Part shown: positions 1 to 5,060 of the stretch, piece by piece
How positions within the stretch are numbered: the first letter of the stretch is position 1
How the letters are laid out: every line of letters begins with the position of its first letter
Assembly (NCBI GenBank): GCA_030038715.1
Contig: JASHSO010000396.1
Location: 1 to 5,829 of the forward strand
Source: Streptosporangiaceae bacterium
GTDB lineage: Bacteria > Actinomycetota > Actinomycetes > Streptosporangiales > Streptosporangiaceae
Direction: 5' to 3'
Length of the DNA stretch: 5,829 bases
Notes under the pieces: model-generated
Databases searched by the model: none
What the model saw: the letters and a program-made list of their open reading frames with translations, nothing else
Told to the model about the DNA's origin: nothing
Translations under genes and position numbers: made by a program

Positions 1-15
1 GCAGGGGGTTGCCCG

Positions 16-1662
16 GTGCGCAGCACGATGATGGACGTTCCGCTCACCGTAACGGCGATCATGCGCCATGGTGCCAGCGCCTACGCCGACAGCGAGGTCG
101 TTACCTACACCGGCAGCGGCACCCGGCGGCAGAGCTACGCGGAGACCGGAGCCAGGGCCGCTCAGCTCGCTGGTGCGCTGCGCCGCCTCGGCGTCGACGG
201 GGACCAGCGGGTCGCCACGTTGATGTGGAACAACGCCGAGCACCTCGAGGCTTACCTCGCCATCCCGTCCATGGGAGCGGTATTGCACACCCTGAACCTG
301 CGCCTTGATCCGCAGGTCATCGGGTACATCGCCGACCATGCGGGGGACGACGTGGTGATCGTGGATCCCAGCCTGGTCCCGCTGCTTGCCAAGGTGCTGC
401 CGCACGCTCCCGGTATCAGGCATGTGCTCGTCACCTCCGGCAGAGCGCGGGACGCCGAGTTTGCCCCGCCCGAAGAGCTGGCGGCGCTCGGCCGTCCGGT
501 GCACTCCTACGAGGCGCTGCTGGCTGCGGAGCCGACGGAGTTCGCCTGGCCCGAGCTGGACGAGCGGTCGGCAGCGGCGATGTGCTACACCAGCGGGACC
601 ACTGGGCATCCCAAGGGCGTGGCGTACAGCCATCGGTCTATGCACCTGCACTCGATGGCGGTCTGCATGGGCTCGGTGTTCGGGCTGCGGGAGGCGGACC
701 GAGTGCTGCCGGTAGTGCCGATGTTCCATGCGAACGCCTGGGGACTGCCGTATGCAGCGGTGATGGCCGGTGCTGCGCTGATCATGCCGGACAGGTTCCT
801 GCAGCCGGAACCTCTTGTCGCGCTCATCGAGGCGGAGCGTCCTACCGTCGCGGGAGCCGTCCCGACCATCTGGAACGGGTTGCTGCAGTACGTCCGGGCA
901 CATGGCGGCGACCTCTCGTCGCTGCGGCTGGTGCCGTGCGGCGGCTCGGCGGTACCGCACTCGCTAATGGAGGCCTACGAGAAGGAACTCGGCGTGTACA
1001 TCCTGCAGGCCTGGGGGATGACGGAGACCTCGCCGCTGGGCAGCGTGGCCTACCCGCCCGCGGGTGCCACCGAGGAGGAGGCGTGGCGGTACCGGGATAC
1101 AGCCGGGCGGCTGATGTGCCAGGTCGAGCACCGGCTCATCGGTGAAGGCGGTGTCGAGCTGCCGTGCGACGGCGAGGCGGTCGGCGAGATCGAGGTGCGC
1201 GGGCCATGGATCACCGGGGCTTATTACAAGGACGACGATGCCGCCAAATTCCGCGACGGCTGGCTGCGCACCGGTGACGTCGGGACGATCGACGCGCGTG
1301 GGTTCGTGACGCTGACCGACAGGGCCAAGGACGTCATCAAGTCGGGTGGCGAGTGGATCTCCTCCATGGAGCTGGAGAACATCCTGATGGGGCATCCGGA
1401 TGTGAGCGAGGCGGCGGTGATCGGTGTGGCCGACGAGAAGTGGGGTGAGCGCCCGCTCGCCGCCGTGGTGCTGACCGAGGGGGCGAGGGTGACCGCGGAC
1501 GAGCTGCGCGCCTTCCTGGCCGAGCGTGTTCCGCGCTGGCAGCTTCCCGAGCGCTGGTCGTTCATCGACGAGGTGCCGAAGACTAGCGTTGGCAAGTTCG
1601 CCAAGACCAGGATGCGCGAGGCTTACGCACGCGGCGACTACGAGGTGATCGTCGCGAGCTGA
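16..1662 (+). CDS. AMP-forming fatty acyl-CoA synthetase (medium/long-chain acyl-CoA ligase)
   Basis: This 548-residue protein is predicted to activate a fatty acid with ATP to an acyl-adenylate and transfer it to coenzyme A in the cytosol, for beta-oxidation or lipid synthesis. Visible ANL-superfamily motifs, in order: the P-loop YTSGTTGHPKG at residues 191-201, the A5 motif QAWGMTET at 331-338, GWLRTGD at 415-421, the hinge TDRAKD at 434-439, the SGGEWIS motif at 443-449 typical of FadD-type enzymes, and the catalytic lysine K527 in PKTSVGK (521-527). The length is normal for the family and nothing is missing. I chose GTG at 16 because AGGGGG (3-8) lies 7 nt upstream and the N-terminus MRSTMMDVPLT is family-like; the ATGs at 28 and 31 have no Shine-Dalgarno sequence. 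The reading frame stays open to base 1. Chain-length preference cannot be read from sequence. Confidence 0.93.
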   Translation: MRSTMMDVPLTVTAIMRHGASAYADSEVVTYTGSGTRRQSYAETGARAAQLAGALRRLGVDGDQRVATLMWNNAEHLEAYLAIPSMGAVLHTLNLRLDPQVIGYIADHAGDDVVIVDPSLVPLLAKVLPHAPGIRHVLVTSGRARDAEFAPPEELAALGRPVHSYEALLAAEPTEFAWPELDERSAAAMCYTSGTTGHPKGVAYSHRSMHLHSMAVCMGSVFGLREADRVLPVVPMFHANAWGLPYAAVMAGAALIMPDRFLQPEPLVALIEAERPTVAGAVPTIWNGLLQYVRAHGGDLSSLRLVPCGGSAVPHSLMEAYEKELGVYILQAWGMTETSPLGSVAYPPAGATEEEAWRYRDTAGRLMCQVEHRLIGEGGVELPCDGEAVGEIEVRGPWITGAYYKDDDAAKFRDGWLRTGDVGTIDARGFVTLTDRAKDVIKSGGEWISSMELENILMGHPDVSEAAVIGVADEKWGERPLAAVVLTEGARVTADELRAFLAERVPRWQLPERWSFIDEVPKTSVGKFAKTRMREAYARGDYEVIVAS

Positions 1663-1704
1663 ACTCGTAAACTACAAGGTGCGCTGCCGTGGGCCGCCCG
1701 GCCG

Positions 1705-1738
1705 GCGCCGCGCTTTGCCCAGTGTCGGGCTGCGGCGC
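1705..1738 (+). terminator. Interrupted hairpin after the acyl-CoA synthetase
   Basis: GCGCCGC (1705-1711) pairs with GCGGCGC (1732-1738), and inside it GCCC (1717-1720) pairs with GGGC (1727-1730), with an asymmetric internal loop. It begins 42 nt after the synthetase stop and has no T-tract, as is common for actinobacterial terminators. It overlaps the candidate tRNA promoter, so its role as a terminator is an inference. Confidence 0.35.
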
Positions 1739-1744
1739 TAACCT
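1715..1744 (+). promoter_or_regulatory. Candidate promoter of tRNA-Ser
   Basis: TTGCCC (1715-1720) and TAACCT (1739-1744) fit -35 and TAnnnT -10 elements with an 18-bp spacer. Transcription would start near 1751, about 23 nt before the mature tRNA. The match is moderate and rests on sequence alone. Confidence 0.35.
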
Positions 1745-1773
1745 AGGGGCCGGCCCGCACCGAGGGCTACCCA

Positions 1774-1865
1774 GGAGGCTTCGCCTAGTCCGGTCTATGG
1801 CGCCGCACTGCTAATGCGGTTAGGGTTCGCGCCCTTCCGGGGTTCAAATCCCCGAGCCTCCGCCA
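1774..1865 (+). tRNA. tRNA-Ser (anticodon GCT)
   Basis: This is a complete class II tRNA reading AGC/AGT codons. The acceptor stem GGAGGCT (1774-1780) pairs perfectly with AGCCTCC (1855-1861), followed by G and an encoded CCA (1863-1865). The D-stem is GCC/GGC (1783-1785 with 1799-1801). The anticodon stem is CCGCA/TGCGG (1803-1807 with 1815-1819), with loop CTGCTAA placing anticodon GCT at 1810-1812. The long variable arm pairs AGGG with CCCT (1822-1825 with 1832-1835), which is diagnostic of Ser/Leu/Tyr-type tRNAs. The T-arm CGGGG-TTCAAAT-CCCCG spans 1838-1854. The gene stands alone, downstream of the acyl-CoA synthetase. Confidence 0.96.
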
Positions 1866-1920
1866 CCTGGCCAGGCTTTTCCCTGACAGCAGTGCGCTGG
1901 GGACGGCTTCTCGATACGTG

Positions 1921-1986
1921 CATCAGGCCCCAGGCCCGCACAATGCACCCGCACAATGCACCCGCACAATGCCCGCACATCAGGCC
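1921..1986. repeat. Three 13-bp tandem repeats inside a 9-bp direct repeat
   Basis: CCCGCACAATGCA occurs at 1935-1947 and 1948-1960, and its first 12 bases recur at 1961-1972, followed by a partial fourth start (CCGCACA). The array is bracketed by CATCAGGCC at 1921-1929 and 1978-1986. It lies in the gene-poor stretch between the tRNA (ends 1865) and the small ORF (starts 2131). No integrase, replication gene or obvious coding frame explains it. Confidence 0.8.
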
Positions 1987-2010
1987 ACGCTCGTCGCGAA
2001 CTGCTGGCGC

Positions 2011-2026
2011 ACGCCGAACCCGGCGT
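2011..2026 (+). terminator. Short perfect hairpin, possible tRNA transcript terminator
   Basis: ACGCCG (2011-2016) and CGGCGT (2021-2026) form a perfect 6-bp stem with an AACC tetraloop. The mildly T-rich CGCGTCCTTT follows. It is the first compact GC-rich stem with such a tail downstream of tRNA-Ser. The palindrome CCTGGCCAGG plus CTTTT just after the tRNA (1866-1880) is an alternative, weaker end point. Confidence 0.3.
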
Positions 2027-2059
2027 CGCGTCCTTTAGCTATGCCCGAACAGGCCCAGC

Positions 2060-2094
2060 GGCCCGGCACGCATGTCTCCGCACGCGGCCGGGCC
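2060..2094 (+). promoter_or_regulatory. Leader hairpin upstream of the small ORF
   Basis: GGCCCGGC (2060-2067) and GCCGGGCC (2087-2094) form a perfect 8-bp stem with a 19-nt loop. It ends 17 nt before the Shine-Dalgarno sequence of the small ORF. The loop contains CATGTCTCC (2071-2079), which is repeated exactly over the ORF start codon (2130-2138). It could be a terminator/attenuator or a 5' UTR element. It matches no riboswitch class I can recognise. Confidence 0.4.
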
Positions 2095-2130
2095 TAGGCA
2101 ACCGACCCAGCAAGGAGAGGTCAAGCAGCC

Positions 2131-2259
2131 ATGTCTCCAACTGTCCTACAAGTCCCACGCCGTGACCGGCACCTGGCCGTCGTCGACGACCACCGCATTG
2201 CCGCAAAGCGAGCCCGGCTGCGCCGCTGGTGGCTCGACAGCGGCGGCGCGGGCAAATGA
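2131..2259 (+). CDS. Small basic protein, 42 aa, function unknown
   Basis: A short ORF with ATG at 2131 and TGA at 2257-2259. A strong Shine-Dalgarno sequence, AAGGAGAGG (2112-2120), lies 10 nt upstream, which is the main reason to call it. By my count 30 of 41 codons end in G or C, and most exceptions fall in the first ten codons, so composition fits coding DNA. The peptide is Arg-rich with a central VVDDHRIAAKRARLRRWW segment that could form an amphipathic basic helix, a Trp33-Trp34 pair, and a Gly-rich tail ending GGAGK. It has no signal peptide, membrane segment or cysteine. It is monocistronic: a hairpin precedes it and another follows 16 nt after the stop, and the next gene converges on it. 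I do not recognise the family. A leader peptide or a small nucleic-acid-binding protein are possibilities, not conclusions. Confidence 0.55.
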   Translation: MSPTVLQVPRRDRHLAVVDDHRIAAKRARLRRWWLDSGGAGK

Positions 2260-2274
2260 AGCCCTGGGCGAACT

Positions 2275-2303
2275 GCTGGCCGCCCGGACCCGCGGCCGTC
2301 AGC
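2275..2303. terminator. Hairpin between convergent genes, likely bidirectional terminator
   Basis: GCTG-GCCGC (2275-2283) pairs with GCGGC (2292-2296) and CAGC (2300-2303), with a 3-nt bulge and an 8-nt loop. It starts 16 nt after the small ORF stop on the + strand and lies 34 nt beyond the beta-helix gene stop on the - strand. It could therefore serve both transcripts. Confidence 0.5.
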
Positions 2304-2336
2304 CCGCGCAGTCAGTTCCCCGAGGCGATGCGAGAC

Positions 2337-3767
2337 TCACATGGGCGGGTAGATGTCGTCGGGCTCGTTGCCGAACACGTTGCCGCCGAACCCGGGAATC
2401 GCCCCGCTCAGCCCGGTCCCGGTGACGTCGTAGATGCCGCCGCCGCTGTCAGCGCCCGTGGCCCTGTTGAAGGTCACCGTGGCCTGGCCGGAGAGCGTCA
2501 CCGAGTCGTTCGCGGCGGGGGTGCCGCCGCCGTTGTAGATGCCGCCGCCGTCGGCGCCCGCGGTGTTGCCGGACACCCGGGCGTGCCCGGCCAGGGCAAC
2601 CTCGCCGCCGTAGTTGTCGATGCCGCCGCCGTCGCCGCTGGCATGATTGCCGGACACCTGGCCGGAGCCGTCCACTGTCACCCCGTAGTCGTCGTCGTAG
2701 AAACCACCGCCGTTCGCCGCCGCGTTCCCGGACACGCTCGCTGAGCCGCCCACCACCGCGGTGGCGCTGTACAGGAACATCCCGCCGCCGTCGCCGTCCT
2801 TCGCGTCGTTGCGGCTGACGCTGGAGTCGCCGCCGAGAGTGACCGCCGCATCATCGGTGGCGAAGATCCCGCCGCCGTCGCCGCCGCCCTCGCCTGCCGC
2901 GGTATTGCCGACGACGCTCGCGGAACCGCTGAGGGTCACCGTGCTATCGGCGTAGCCGCCGCTGGGGGTCTGGACGTAGATGCCGCCGCCTTCGTAAGAG
3001 CTGGCGTTGGCGGCCACGCTCGCCCGGCCGCTCATGTTCAGCACCCCGCTGTAAACATAGACCCCGCCGCCGTAGCTTGCTGCGGTGTTGCCGGTCACGG
3101 CGGCCTGGCCGCCGACGGTCAGCGTGCCTGCGCTGTAGATGCCGCCGCCGTAGTCGGTCGCGCTGTTGTGGCTCACGGATGCCCGGCCGCCGATGATCAC
3201 CGCGCCGCTGATGTTGACGATGCCGCCGCCTTCGTACGTGCTGGCGTTGCCGCTCACGCTCGCCGAGCCTTGGAGGGTCAGCGTGCCGGCCTGGTTCCAG
3301 ATGCCGCCGCCTCCATCGGCCGTGTTGCCGGTGACGGTGGTGTTGTCCAGGGTAAGCGTCCCGTCGTTATAGATGCCGCCGGCGCCGGTCTCGTTGTTGC
3401 CGCCGGTGATGGTGAGCCCGGTCAGGGTGACCGTGCCGGAGCTGACGGTCAGCACAGTGCCCGCCTCGTCGCCCGTCAGGGTGGCCAAGCCCCGGCCGAA
3501 CAGCGCGGCGATGGTCAGGTTCTGGCTGACCGTGGTGGTGCCGTTCGGGTTGCCCGTGGTGGTGCAGGTCCCGGCCACCAGCAGAGTCGCATCCGGCTTG
3601 GCGTTGTTCACCGCGTCCTGCAGGCTGGTGTAGTGATGGCCGCCGGCCGGGTTGATCACCGTGCAGCCCGGGACCGGGGCGGCTCCCGCCGCCGGGGCCG
3701 CGGCCACCCCAGCCGCGGCCAGCAGGCCCAGCAACCCGGGCACCGCGACCGCGCGCAACATCCTCAC
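2337..3767 (-). CDS. Secreted right-handed beta-helix (Pmp-type repeat) protein
   Basis: This is a 476-residue exported protein. GTG at 3767 is preferred because AAGGAG (3775-3780 on the complement) sits 7 nt upstream; an upstream GTG at 3806 has no such site and would put this RBS inside the gene. A signal peptide (MRMLRAV, then a Leu/Ala/Gly-rich core) probably ends near AGA|AP at residues 29/30. The early mature region carries two cysteines (C35, C68) that could form a disulfide. There follow 12 degenerate rungs, mostly about 27 residues, each with GGG(I/V/F/M)-aromatic and a later SVSGN-like motif. This is the GGA(I/L)/FxxN pattern of polymorphic membrane protein repeats, which fold as a right-handed parallel beta-helix. 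The C-terminus GNEPDDIYPPM resembles the ends of such bacterial proteins. No LPXTG, autotransporter barrel or catalytic motif is visible, so it is probably secreted. Adhesion or carbohydrate binding is only a guess. Confidence 0.85.
   Translation of the reverse strand: MRMLRAVAVPGLLGLLAAAGVAAAPAAGAAPVPGCTVINPAGGHHYTSLQDAVNNAKPDATLLVAGTCTTTGNPNGTTTVSQNLTIAALFGRGLATLTGDEAGTVLTVSSGTVTLTGLTITGGNNETGAGGIYNDGTLTLDNTTVTGNTADGGGGIWNQAGTLTLQGSASVSGNASTYEGGGIVNISGAVIIGGRASVSHNSATDYGGGIYSAGTLTVGGQAAVTGNTAASYGGGVYVYSGVLNMSGRASVAANASSYEGGGIYVQTPSGGYADSTVTLSGSASVVGNTAAGEGGGDGGGIFATDDAAVTLGGDSSVSRNDAKDGDGGGMFLYSATAVVGGSASVSGNAAANGGGFYDDDYGVTVDGSGQVSGNHASGDGGGIDNYGGEVALAGHARVSGNTAGADGGGIYNGGGTPAANDSVTLSGQATVTFNRATGADSGGGIYDVTGTGLSGAIPGFGGNVFGNEPDDIYPPM
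2434..3383 (-). repeat. Twelve degenerate coding repeats, dominant 81-bp period
   Basis: On the + strand the anchor ATGCCGCCGCC or a close variant starts at 2434, 2539, 2620, 2701, 2779, 2866, 2980, 3061, 3139, 3220, 3301 and 3373. Spacings are 105, 81, 81, 78, 87, 114, 81, 78, 81, 81 and 72, all multiples of three. These are the GGG(I/x) turns of the beta-helix rungs. The 114-bp interval contains a loop insertion around TPSGGYADS. Confidence 0.9.
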
Positions 3768-3776
3768 CTTGTTGCT

Positions 3777-3792
3777 CCTTTTCCGGAAAAGG
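3777..3792 (-). promoter_or_regulatory. 16-bp perfect palindrome overlapping the beta-helix gene RBS
   Basis: CCTTTTCCGGAAAAGG is a perfect dyad. In the - strand mRNA, CCUUUU can pair with AAAAGG across a CCGG tetraloop, burying the AAGG of the Shine-Dalgarno AAGGAG (3775-3780). It could act as a translational lid, resembling fourU-type RNA thermometers, or as a DNA operator. The dyad is directly visible; the function is inferred. Confidence 0.5.
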
Positions 3793-3862
3793 GACGGGGC
3801 TGGCACAGCAGAATAGGCACCCCGGCGCCCCGGTGTAAATGGGCGGAACTGCTATTTCCCCC

Positions 3863-3895
3863 GCTATCGTAGCCTATAGGGGACTGCCTATAGGG
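3863..3895 (-). promoter_or_regulatory. Tandem CCTATAGG operator-like sites, likely promoter region of the beta-helix gene
   Basis: GCCTATAGGG is present at 3872-3881 and 3886-3895, a 14-bp period, and each copy contains the 8-bp palindrome CCTATAGG. An adjoining dyad GCTA-TCG-TAGC spans 3863-3873. On the - strand, TTGCCC followed after 16 bp by TAGGCT, or TACGAT slightly further on, could be -35/-10 elements, giving a leader of roughly 90-100 nt before the GTG at 3767. A repressor or activator site overlapping this promoter is likely but untested. Bases 3897-4012 hold nothing else I can support. Confidence 0.5.
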
Positions 3896-4012
3896 CAAGA
3901 ACTGGCTCCTTGCGCGGCCGGGCATTCGGCTCGCCGGTTAGTGGGGCATTTGGGACCAAGCCCATGCCAGGCACTGACCGCGCCTCTGAGCCGCGCATGC
4001 CGAACTCTTGAC

Positions 4013-4045
4013 GGCGTCCGGGCGGGGAGTCGTCGCCCGGACGCC
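4013..4045 (-). terminator. Strong hairpin terminator after the EF-Tu-like gene
   Basis: Bases 4013-4024 pair perfectly with 4034-4045 (12 bp, core CGTCCGGGC/GCCCGGACG) around a 9-nt loop. It starts 3 nt beyond the TAG stop at 4049-4051 on the - strand. There is no T-tract, as usual in actinobacteria. Confidence 0.75.
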
Positions 4046-4048
4046 CGG

Positions 4049-4381
4049 CTACGCGGCGCCCCAGGTGAAGAAAACCCGGCGGGAGACGATGCCGTGGCCC
4101 GCGTCGGTGCCGTTCCAGAGTGTGACCTGCTGTCCGGGCCCCAGGAAGGCGCAAGCATCGTCGTCGGTGACCTGGATGGTCGCGAAACGTGTCTCGCCAG
4201 GCGTCAGGGGCCTCTCGTCATCCAGGAAGATCACCGCGGGGAAGTACTTGCGCAGCCATGGCTGGTCGATCTTGCTGCACCGGACCATCAGGCGCCGCGT
4301 GCCGCTTGAGTATCGCCTGGCGGGCTGCTCTTGGGCCACGAAGTCCATGGTGATGAGTGCTCGGAACTTATAGCGCCTCAT
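4049..4381 (-). CDS. Small protein resembling an isolated EF-Tu C-terminal (domain III-like) barrel
   Basis: The 110-residue product starts MRRYKFRALITMD at ATG 4381, with GGGAGAAGG (4390-4398) 8 nt upstream. The frame can be extended to 4525, but that would run through the promoter described below. The layout is beta-rich: KFRALITM, then RYSSGTRRLMVR (27-34 region), FPAVIFLDDE (47-56), PLTPGETRFATIQV (58-71), PGQQVTLWNGTD (82-93) and GHGIVSRRVFF (95-105). This order recalls EF-Tu domain III, where a conserved PGD..K.T...P segment and a final G..VGAG.V strand occur, but the GTPase domain and domain II are absent. I recognise similar stand-alone proteins in actinobacteria, usually annotated as hypothetical; no activity is established. 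A transcription unit of its own, a strong promoter with a MarR-type operator, and a terminator suggest regulated monocistronic expression. The domain III assignment is moderate; the CDS itself is solid. Confidence 0.85.
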   Translation of the reverse strand: MRRYKFRALITMDFVAQEQPARRYSSGTRRLMVRCSKIDQPWLRKYFPAVIFLDDERPLTPGETRFATIQVTDDDACAFLGPGQQVTLWNGTDAGHGIVSRRVFFTWGAA

Positions 4382-4482
4382 CTCGCGCACCTTCTCCCGG
4401 TGACCGGAGGCAGCCGCCCGGTTTGTCGAGACCCGGCTAGCTGAGAGGACTGGAAGGCGCTGCCGCCGGTCTGGCAGATAGC

Positions 4483-4505
4483 AAGTGTTGCATACAACAA
4501 TACTT
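4483..4505. promoter_or_regulatory. MarR-type operator O2 at the EF-Tu-like gene promoter
   Basis: A 23-bp dyad: AAGTGTTG (4483-4490), N7, CAATACTT (4498-4505). Seven of eight half-site positions are symmetric. It covers the -10 element and the expected transcription start, so a bound dimer would block RNA polymerase. Half-sites and N7 spacing match the dyad in front of the MarR gene. Confidence 0.7.
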
Positions 4506-4525
4506 AGTGTCAGGAAGGAGTTCAA
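4497..4525 (-). promoter_or_regulatory. Promoter of the EF-Tu-like gene
   Basis: On the - strand, TTGAAC (4520-4525) and TATTGT (4497-4502) are separated by exactly 17 bp, close to the sigma-70-type consensus and located in an AT-rich island. Transcription should begin near 4490, leaving a leader of about 109 nt before ATG 4381. The -35 lies just beyond the end of the MarR gene. Confidence 0.65.
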
Positions 4526-4531
4526 CGGGCA

Positions 4532-5056
4532 TCAGATGGTTGTCTCCTGGGCGAGCCAAGCGGGGACCAAGCTTCGCGCGATCAGCCCGTATCCCTCGCC
4601 GACTGCCGACACAAGTTGGCACAGGCTGGCGGTTAGCTGAACACGAGCTTCGGGCGAGAGCAGCCGGAGCACGCGCGCCAGTTCCTCCTGCCGCCACGTA
4701 GCGACCTCATCAACCAGCCGCTGGCCCGAAGCAGTGAGCTCGAGTGTCACCACGCTCCGGTGACCCGGTTCGGTGCCTCTGGCTACGTGACCGGCGGTGA
4801 CGAGGCGGTCAGCGAGGCGGGTTACCGTCGAGGCCGTGAGACCGAGAGCACCAGCGACCTGCACCGACCGGGCGCGACCTAGGTCGGCGAGAACGGCCAG
4901 CATCCGGAACTGCGGCAGGGTGACAGCTCCGTCAAGCACCTCCAAGCTGCGCAGCGCAACACCGGTCAGCACCCGCGTAGCCTCCTGGAGGGCCTGGATG
5001 GCATCTGCGTCCCCCCCGCCAAGCCCGCCCCCTGGGCGCACCGATGATGTTCCCAT
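4532..5056 (-). CDS. MarR-family transcriptional regulator
   Basis: A 174-residue DNA-binding regulator. After a Gly-rich N-terminus (residues 1-15), helix 1 starts at about DADAIQALQEATRVL. The winged helix-turn-helix follows: VTLPQFRMLAVLADLG (45-60), then SVQVAGALGLTASTVTRLADRLVTAG (64-89) with the recognition helix around TASTVTRLADRL, and a wing ending SVVTLELTASGQRL (101-114). C-terminal helices (115-168) provide the dimer interface. Length is typical of MarR. It has a single cysteine (C146, in the C-terminal helix), so a two-Cys redox switch is unlikely and a small-molecule ligand is more plausible. ATG 5056 is chosen although no Shine-Dalgarno precedes it, because TACAAT ends 8 nt upstream, implying a leaderless mRNA. 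A longer frame to 5257 would overlap the PH-domain gene. The operators described here suggest autoregulation and control of the EF-Tu-like gene. The ligand is unknown. Confidence 0.93.
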   Translation of the reverse strand: MGTSSVRPGGGLGGGDADAIQALQEATRVLTGVALRSLEVLDGAVTLPQFRMLAVLADLGRARSVQVAGALGLTASTVTRLADRLVTAGHVARGTEPGHRSVVTLELTASGQRLVDEVATWRQEELARVLRLLSPEARVQLTASLCQLVSAVGEGYGLIARSLVPAWLAQETTI

Positions 5057-5060
5057 GGCT

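Noticed and set aside
1838..1986. tRNA-Ser 3' end as an attachment site of an integrated element
   Set aside because: No second copy of the T-arm/acceptor 3' sequence and no integrase are present in the window; the 9-bp CATCAGGCC repeat is not tRNA sequence.
2060..2130. Riboswitch in the leader of the small ORF
   Set aside because: Only one simple stem is evident; I see no conserved core of any riboswitch class I know, and the downstream 42-codon ORF is not a typical target.
2434..3383. Regularly spaced repeats as a CRISPR array or CCG microsatellite
   Set aside because: The repeats are degenerate, all spacings are multiples of three, and they encode beta-helix rungs; the intervening DNA is homologous coding sequence rather than unique spacers.
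3768..3806. Earlier GTG start (3806) for the beta-helix protein
   Set aside because: It would add 13 charged residues encoded by the RBS palindrome itself; the GTG at 3767 has AAGGAG 7 nt upstream and gives a compact standard signal peptide.
2229..3872. Several long + strand open frames opposite the beta-helix gene (for example 2229-2744 and 3168-3872)
   Set aside because: They are mirror frames of a GC-rich repetitive gene; their products are low-complexity Ala/Gly/Arg or Pro-rich strings, while the - strand product has a signal peptide, an RBS and a recognisable repeat fold.
3874..4158. Open frames on the - strand between the beta-helix gene and the EF-Tu-like gene (94 and 88 codons)
   Set aside because: They overlap the 3' end of the EF-Tu-like gene and its terminator, lack a ribosome-binding site, and their Pro/Arg/Ser-rich products resemble out-of-frame GC-rich translation.
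4437..4493. 18-codon upstream ORF (MQHLLSARP...) in the leader of the EF-Tu-like gene, - strand
   Set aside because: Its ATG lies only 3 nt past the -10 hexamer, upstream of the expected transcription start near 4490, and it has no ribosome-binding site.
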